This document shows positions 57,891-64,000 of a stretch of DNA of 64,000 bases, one piece after another (the first letter of the stretch is position 1; each line of letters begins with the position of its first letter). The stretch is from the NCBI GenBank assembly GCA_910574455.1, contig CAJSYZ010000001.1, positions 98,006 to 162,005 of the forward strand, written 5' to 3'. Origin of the DNA: Trichaptum fuscoviolaceum (taxonomy: Eukaryota; Basidiomycota; Agaricomycetes; Hymenochaetales; Trichaptaceae). A program made the position numbers and the translations under genes. The notes below the pieces were generated by a model. The model saw nothing but the letters and a program-made list of their open reading frames with translations. It had not been told where the DNA came from and did no database searches.

Positions 57891-60800
57891 ATGATGATGT
57901 CCGAGTCGTCGAGTGCCTCGACAAGTGTCGGTTATCCCTCCAAGGCTGTTGCTGATGCACGCGTGCTCCAGTACCTGGATCTTGAGGCGGAAGCTGAGAG
58001 TGACGAGGATGAAGAGGATGTAGATCCAGAGGAACTCGGTATGTGCTTAAGGCCCGGGGCCCCCCTCCCCGATAACAGACGATTGTTAATTTCAAATTCA
58101 GAGCACTTCCTCGTTGACGATGAGGCTGACGACGACGTCCGGCCTTTGGACTTCACGAGGCTCTACAGCTCTGGGGATGCCGTAGCTCGCGAGACAGAGG
58201 AGCTGGAAGCCCTAGCTGCATTGGCCAGGTGGAAGGAAAGACGCGACACCGCCTTTGCAGACGCCATACTGCATGGGTCTGAAAATCTCCCGGGACTCGT
58301 CGAGCCTGTCGACAGGACGTACTGGATGGTGCACGTAAGGGTAAGTCTGTATTTCGTACATTGGTATTCGCGGGTTTACTAAGGAATCCAACCAGCGGAC
58401 CTATGAGGAACATACGGCTAGGCAACTCGCCCCGACTCTCCCTACCGGGTTTCACGCATTCGCAGTGCGAGGGCTTTCAGGCCGTATCTACGTGTCTGTG
58501 CCGGCAGAGGTGCCCCACGCCGACCGCGTAATCAAGCGGTTTGGCGCTCCCATTTCGAAGGCGTACGTCCATAGGCGGGTCATCCCTTTGCTTGAGCAGG
58601 AGAGAAGGCTGGTAGATCTGCAGATGGGGCTTTTCGGGGACGCGTCGAGGACTTTTGCGGTCGGGTCTTGGGTGAGAATCACGAGCGGTCTGTACGCCGG
58701 TGATGTGGGGAAGGTGTATCACTCGACGTCAACCAGCGACGTGATACAAGTACTCGTCGCACCCAGAATTCCCCAGGACCCATCGGAGTATTACCGCCAC
58801 TCTCGCAAAGGATATCCGATGAACCGTCCCGATCCCACTCTGTGCGTCCTCGACAACGTATCGGACGGCGACCTCGAGCAAGGTCCAGTGGCGCACTCGT
58901 TCAGAGTCGGTGATGAGGTGTACCTCATTAACGGCCTGCAACTTCTGACGGTGCAGGGCCTGCATTACGCGAGGCCCATGCAGAGACCGAGTGCAAGGGA
59001 CGTGTGGTTGTTCACTGTGGCCGGCTGCGATACTGTGCTGGAGACGAACAGGAGTTTCTTAGGTTCCGGGGATTAGAGCATGACACGGGTGCAGGTTATC
59101 CGTGGGTACCTGCAGGTACCTGGGCCAAAATACCTGCGGTTCCAGGTGCACCCGCACGCAGGTACCTGGTTCCCACGGATACCTGCGGATCCAGGTTTTG
59201 ATTTTTTTTTGTCCAGGTACCTGACCGGGTACCTGAAAGTACCCGGTCAATCACGTGCACTCTGTATGAGTGCGACGGACGCAACGATGTACCATTACTT
59301 TTGCCAACTTTCTACTCGACTCTGAGCTATCTCGAGGCTCCCTATGGAAGTTATACTGGAGCTCTGGCTCCTGACACCTATAGCGACGACCTCGAACCCG
59401 ATGACCGCCTCCCCGCCAACTGCGCGCTCGTCGAACGGGCGTCGGACACGACTCTGCGCTCAGAAACCGCCTGCAAGTCTTTCGCCCGCGCGGTCAACCG
59501 CAAGGCAGAATGAGACCGCGAGCACGGCGAGGCCGTTGCGCGGCGAAGATCGAGTTGGTTTCTCGTACTGCAGAGGTTGAACCGGTCTGCATGTACGTCT
59601 TTTTTTCGCTTTTTAAATCTCCTTTCCGTACTAATCTCCTCTTTGCCGCCGCTCGTCGCCCTCGACATGCTGATCATATAGCAACCGCAACACTCGCCAT
59701 CGTCTGCACTCATGATGCCGCCACAAGTGGTATGCGTGGTCAGCCAACTTCAAGGCCAGGCTGAACAGGCTCGTCCGAAGATGGACTTCATTGACTGGCT
59801 GCTGCGAAAACTTTTCGCAGTCACTGCGCTTTTGGAGTTGGGGGAACCGGCGCCTGAGCTACTAAACCATCTCTTGTGACAATATGGCTCGTCTTTGGAA
59901 TCGCTTTCTACCCCGACGTGCTGGACAGCTGCGGGAGTGCTTCCACACGCACCTGCAATCGCTTACGGGAATTCAAGTTCGAAAACCTCTTTCCGGCACC
60001 TCTCGCTTTCAAACAGCTCTTGGAAGGCATCGCGTACTTGATCTTCCCAGCTATCTGGGTTGCTTCTCTGCGCGTAACGAGCAGCAGTGTGAAGGAACTG
60101 GAGAAGCTGGCGGTGGTTACGGTTCAGTGTTGGGATGAAGGCGAGAAGCACCCTATGTTACCATGTCTGAAGATCGCCTGCGCTATGACAGGAGCAGTAT
60201 TCCGGAGCACAAGGAATGTATGTCATTCTCGTGCAATGGTCGTGAGTAGTTTCATGTTGTTGATAATCCCTCACTCATTGACTTGCAGCGTGGTGATCCT
60301 CTCCCTATCACCACGTTCCTTCGCTTCAGGAGCCTGCGAACTTGCACACTAGGCTTTACTTCACGGTCGACGCGGTCCTGCGCACTATGCTTTACCGCGC
60401 TGTGAACGCGGTTGACGCCTGTAGGCACCTCGTCACAACCGCACACAATCTGATGGGGACGCAAACACCTTGCCTTGCTGGACGACGTGGCTCATTCGAA
60501 GCTCGGACCATGCGTGACTCCTCAGAAACACAGATGGTATGTTCTTCATTTACTTTATCTTATTATTACATTACTTACTGTTATTACCTGCAGATCCTAT
60601 CAGGTACCTGCAGGTATTGCAGGTAACGGGTCCAGGTAGACCCGGATCCGTTTCCCACGGTTCCGGGTCGGATCCAGGTATCAGCTTTTTGGCGCAGGTA
60701 CCTGGACTTCACGGATCCGGGTCCACCTGCAGGTGCACCCGTGTCATGCCCTACCGGGGATTCGGTGGAGATTTTTCGAGGCGTGGCCAAGGACGTACTT

Positions 60801-62467
60801 GGGATCGTTCTTCGCGTAGACGGAGAGTCGGTGGAAGTAGATCATGCGGAGGACGTGACGACGTATGCAAATATGTCGGACGTCCGCCGCATCTTTTCAC
60901 CGGGAGACTCCGTAGCCGTGAGGCTTGGTCCCCATGAGGGCAGCAGCGGGCTAGTGAGTGCGGTTCAGGACATGAGTCTCCATGGAGTTCAGTACACGGA
61001 GGTTACTGTCCTTCTCGGTAATGGATCCGACCAGGTAAGATATGCATGTCACTCTCATCTCATATATTAACGAATAACGTCAATTAACAACAGATAACGG
61101 TTCTCGACGCGGCGCTGGAGAACGTCAAGGAATCCCTTCAACTTCGAAGTGTGCCGACTGTGCGCACCGATTTCACTCCACGCCACGCATGGCACTCCGC
61201 GGGCTAACCCTGCGCTATACCGGACGGTGTTCGTCATTCCCCTGCGGAGGATTGGTCGAATCCGTGGAACAAGGACCAACGGGACCATGACGACCTACTT
61301 GGTTGAGCATGGCGGGAAGCTGAACTCCGAGTGGATCGTGTTCAGTCCGTCGGACCTGGTTTTTACGTGAGTGTTCTGATTTTCAATGAATAAGAGTAGA
61401 AGATGCTCAACTTTATATAGCGACTCTTGGATTAAGGCAGACGGTGCTTCATTCGACGATGTCAATGAAGCAAAAAAAATTCTTGGTATATTCGAACAAC
61501 GTGGATTCAATCCTATCTGGAAGTTGGTCAAAGAGGGTAAACTGTTACCTGGAGCAGTTATTCACAAGCCCTCATACATCGACACGCTCTCAACTACGTA
61601 TCATGGGGTATACGTGTGTAAGCGAAAAAAATTTGGATTCCTTTATGGTTCAAACGGCAAAGGCAAAGCACTCGTGACATGGGAGACAGATCAGACAGTC
61701 TGCGCGTTTGATGCGGCCGAGGTCATTTCCATGTAAGTTATCCTAAAATCCTGAATTTCAAGTTGTCTTAACGTGCGAATACGTATAGGAAAACGAGTCG
61801 ACGACTCAATGGTCAGCCTGCAGGGGACATGCGTGTCTTGCGGCGCAATTGCAGAGATTTGTTTGGGACGGACTTCAGATACCGTCTGACGCTGTCTGGC
61901 CCCAAACAGACCCTCAAGACCAAGAAGTCCTCCAAGCACATGGTCAACGAGGAGTTAGCTTCTGCTGCTCTCCGGCCTCCAATTGATCTCGAGAAAGGAG
62001 TGGCGCCGGATCACCCTTGTTATTTCTTGCTCCGAGACGACTATGTGGATGTCTTCAAGCGATACTACGTGACATTGCGCTTCGTGCCTGGTTGCACGAG
62101 TCCCAAAAGCGTCGATGGTAAGACTGCCTGGACAACGCCTCCCGATTCACCGACGAAACGTCTGAACCGAGACGTGGCGCTCACGTTCAAGACACAAGAC
62201 ATGCGAACAAGGACAGAGTTCGTGCCCGTGTCAAGCCTTGAATTGTGCAGGCCGAAGGTTCAGAAAGGTGAAGTCGCGTTGGTGATAGATGGCCCAGACA
62301 CGGGGACTATCGTGTTCCCAACTCGCTACGATAAATCGGAAGGGCTTGGGAAGAAGGCGATGTACTGTAAGTTGAAGGCGAACGCGAAGAAGAAGGAGGA
62401 GGTCCTTTATCATACGGACATTCTAACTCGTGTTACACGCAAAGCGGACGGACCACCTGCATCATAG
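57891..62467 (+). pseudogene. Spt5-like NGN/KOW protein gene, split by hAT element 2
   Basis: Exons 57891-58340 and 58396-59073 encode an acidic N-terminus (EAESDEDEEDVDPEE), an NGN-like domain (IYVSVPAEVPHADRVIKRFG, YVHRRVIPLLE) and a KOW motif (SWVRITSGLYAGDVGKVYH), as in Spt5 elongation factors. The hAT element at 59074-60753 interrupts it. Removing the element and one copy of the 8-bp duplication restores the frame exactly, joining FLGSGD to SVEIFRG and a second KOW-like motif (DSVAVRLGPHEGSSGLV). An exon from 61094 then hits a stop at 61204-61206 while homologous-looking sequence continues one frame over (PALYRTVFVIPL), a second lesion. Later exons 61421-61732 and 61789-62467 are open. 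It resembles the shortened Spt5-like proteins found repeatedly in basidiomycete genomes rather than the single essential SPT5. Function is not established. Confidence 0.75.
59074..60753. mobile_element. Non-autonomous hAT element 2 (1680 bp) with CAGGTACCTG subterminal repeats
   Basis: Ends TAGAGCATGACACGGGTGCA and, in reverse complement, TAGGGCATGACACGGGTGCA. It is flanked by a perfect 8-bp duplication CCGGGGAT (59066-59073, 60754-60761). The outer 150-170 bp on both sides carry many ACCTGCAGGTACCTG-type palindromic motifs. The interior has plus-strand open segments (for example FKQLLEGIAYLIFPAIWVASL near 60010-60070) with splice-like gaps and no hAT transposase that I can recognise. Confidence 0.92.
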
Positions 62468-62787
62468 AGTAATTTATTCTTATGTATTTTTGGATCAATA
62501 TATACTGGCTACAATGTCAAAAGCCATTTTGTCTTCCTTCAGTCAGCGATGGCGAGAACTACTGTCTCAAGCCGTATTAAGATAAGATTCAAAACTAGCG
62601 CGATGACTGACGCGTAAAGGTCACGAGACAGTCAAACAAAGGTAAATCATTGACATAAATGGAAATGCCGTTGCTAATGCCTTAAATAGGTGAGGACCCT
62701 TGATAGAAGAAATTTTCATCAACTTCTTTCTTCCTCGACTAAGAAGCGTCCCCGCCTCTAACGTACAAGCGCACCGCCGATCATTCA
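62468..62787. other. Intergenic region
   Basis: It lies between the Spt5-like gene and the next gene. It contains the likely 3' UTR of the former (TGGATCAATATATACTGG near 62490). No gene is seen. Confidence 0.35.
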
Positions 62788-64000
62788 ATGAGGCAGATAG
62801 GTAACAGCAGCGCTCCCCCGCCCCCGACGCCTTCCCATTATGGGTCGAACGCATACGGAGCAGGCGGTCACACTCCGACGCCTCAGTGGATGCTCCCCGC
62901 CCCCGCCCCCACCCCCCGTAGCGGCTCTGCAGCCTCCGACGCTAGTTTCAATAGCCAGCCTTCACAGCATCCGGGACAGGCGGCGGTCTTTTATAATGGC
63001 TCGGTTGGTTTGGTGAATGGCGGTCACATCGACCCTAACCTTCTCCCCCCACCATCAAACCAGCTCGCTGCGCAGCCTTCCCCGGATGTGTCGCATCCGC
63101 AAAAAAAGCGCAAAACGATTGTGGATGCGGTCTCCACCACAGAAGGGACAAGCACGAAGTGAGTAGTTGATCGCAAGCCATAACGTTCTTCACTGACTAT
63201 TCCCAGAAAAAAAGAGAGTGCCATTTACCGTGCAGGACGTCAAGCCGGAAGATGGGAGGAAGGAATTGTGGATTTCCTCTCAATTATAACTACGGGCAGA
63301 CTCGCAGCAGCAGAGATGGATGTACGCGACACCTCCGATGCGTAAGTTCCTTCCTAGCTTAATTAGATATACATTCATTCCATCTGCGCAGGGAGGATTT
63401 ATTGGCGGGAAAATGGAACGGACTTGTTGCAAGACATCCCTGGATAGAGGCCGAGATTGACAAAGTTGGTGAAGTCACTGCGTCAAAAGACGTAAGTACT
63501 ATAGTGTCACGAGGAGCTTCGTTATTAATTTTTGTGTTCTCAGCTCAATGGCGGGAGGGGACAAGCGCGGGCCGAGGACGCTAACCTCCTTAAGAATTTT
63601 ATCGCGAACTTTTTTGAATTTGGTACACCGAAAATACCCGCCAAAAAAGACAGGGGAATCAATAATATCAAGTGCTTGTACCAACTTGCACCGATTGGGA
63701 CTTTCGGGGGCGAAATGAGTGATGCTCAGTAAGTGTTTTAGTTTTTTTTGTACATACACATTACTAACTGCATGCAACAAGGGTACTCGCAGCCTTCAAG
63801 GCGAAGAAAAAGATACTGTTGCCTGGCGACCTCAGTCTCATGTTGTACAAAAATGAAGAATTTGACCCGCAAGACGAGTTCAAAGGGTTCCTTCAGGGTG
63901 AAATACCTATGAAAGTAAGTCTTAAAATGTATACAGTCATATCCATCTTACGAAAGGCTTCAGGTTGGTGTTACGATTTCCTACGGAAGATCAGTTGCGG
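62788..64000 (+). CDS. Pro-rich protein resembling DUF6698 proteins (partial, off right edge)
   Basis: Exons 62788-63158, 63207-63341, 63392-63491, 63544-63728, 63782-63914 and 63964 onward join in frame. The first exon is Pro/Ser-rich and ends with a basic PQKKRKT segment that could be a nuclear localisation signal. The later exons encode RLAAAEMDVRD, LLKNFIANFFEFGTP and KILLPGDLSLMLYKNEEFDPQDEFKGFLQGE. The last stretch is reminiscent of the basidiomycete DUF6698 family, where a short LCP-type motif precedes a DW...NPxV...L.NG segment. This assignment is tentative. The gene continues beyond the window. Proteins of this kind are frequent in Agaricomycete accessory regions and have no established function. 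Confidence 0.6.

Noticed and set aside
59080..59270. Short regularly repeated CAGGTACCTG units considered as a CRISPR-like or tandem array
   Set aside because: The spacing is irregular, the units are palindromic and they mirror the other end of the element, so they are subterminal transposon repeats.

Overview
The window looks like an accessory, transposon-rich stretch of an Agaricomycete (mushroom-forming basidiomycete) chromosome. The genes are split by short GT-AG introns, mostly about 50-75 bp. Several protein families are basidiomycete-typical: a DUF6533 membrane protein, two DUF6699 proteins, a microsomal P450, a membrane-anchored pepsin-like protease and a Plavaka-type transposase. Fungal mobile elements are abundant: a chromodomain Ty3/gypsy element, two non-autonomous hAT elements and a TA-target MITE. 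No rRNA, CRISPR or prokaryotic gene organisation is visible.

Layout. (1) 1-7810: a complete chromovirus (905-7612, two 818-bp LTRs, 5-bp target duplication) sits inside a minus-strand gene of an unrecognised family. (2) 7810-11880 is gene-poor. (3) 11880-29000 is the most normal gene block: aspartic protease (+), cytochrome P450 (-), DUF6533 membrane protein (+), a protein kinase whose last exons encode a DUF6699 domain (-), a kinase remnant (-), a Gly/Pro-rich DUF6699 protein (+) and a decayed ARF-like GTPase gene (+). (4) 29460-50790 is a tandem array of two full units of about 9.6-10 kb (A, B) and a truncated third (C). Each full unit carries one long gene of the same unrecognised family (broken in A, apparently intact in B) and decayed pieces of a dihydroxy-acid dehydratase (ILVD/EDD) family gene. 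A 607-bp MITE sits at the A/B junction. (5) 50881-64000: a hAT element with internal gene-like sequence, a Plavaka transposase gene with one in-frame stop, a foldback palindrome, an Spt5-like NGN/KOW gene split by a second hAT element, and the start of a gene resembling DUF6698 proteins.

The genes do not form an obvious pathway or cluster. The main story is turnover: three elements (one LTR, one hAT, one MITE) can be placed precisely by target duplications or an empty paralogous site, and in two cases removing the element restores the host reading frame exactly. The best candidates for something undescribed are the three-copy unknown family (about 866 residues in the intact copy) and the kinase-DUF6699 fusion. 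All exon structures were read by eye from splice signals and frame continuity; 5' exons of the protease, kinase and DUF6533 genes are the least certain.
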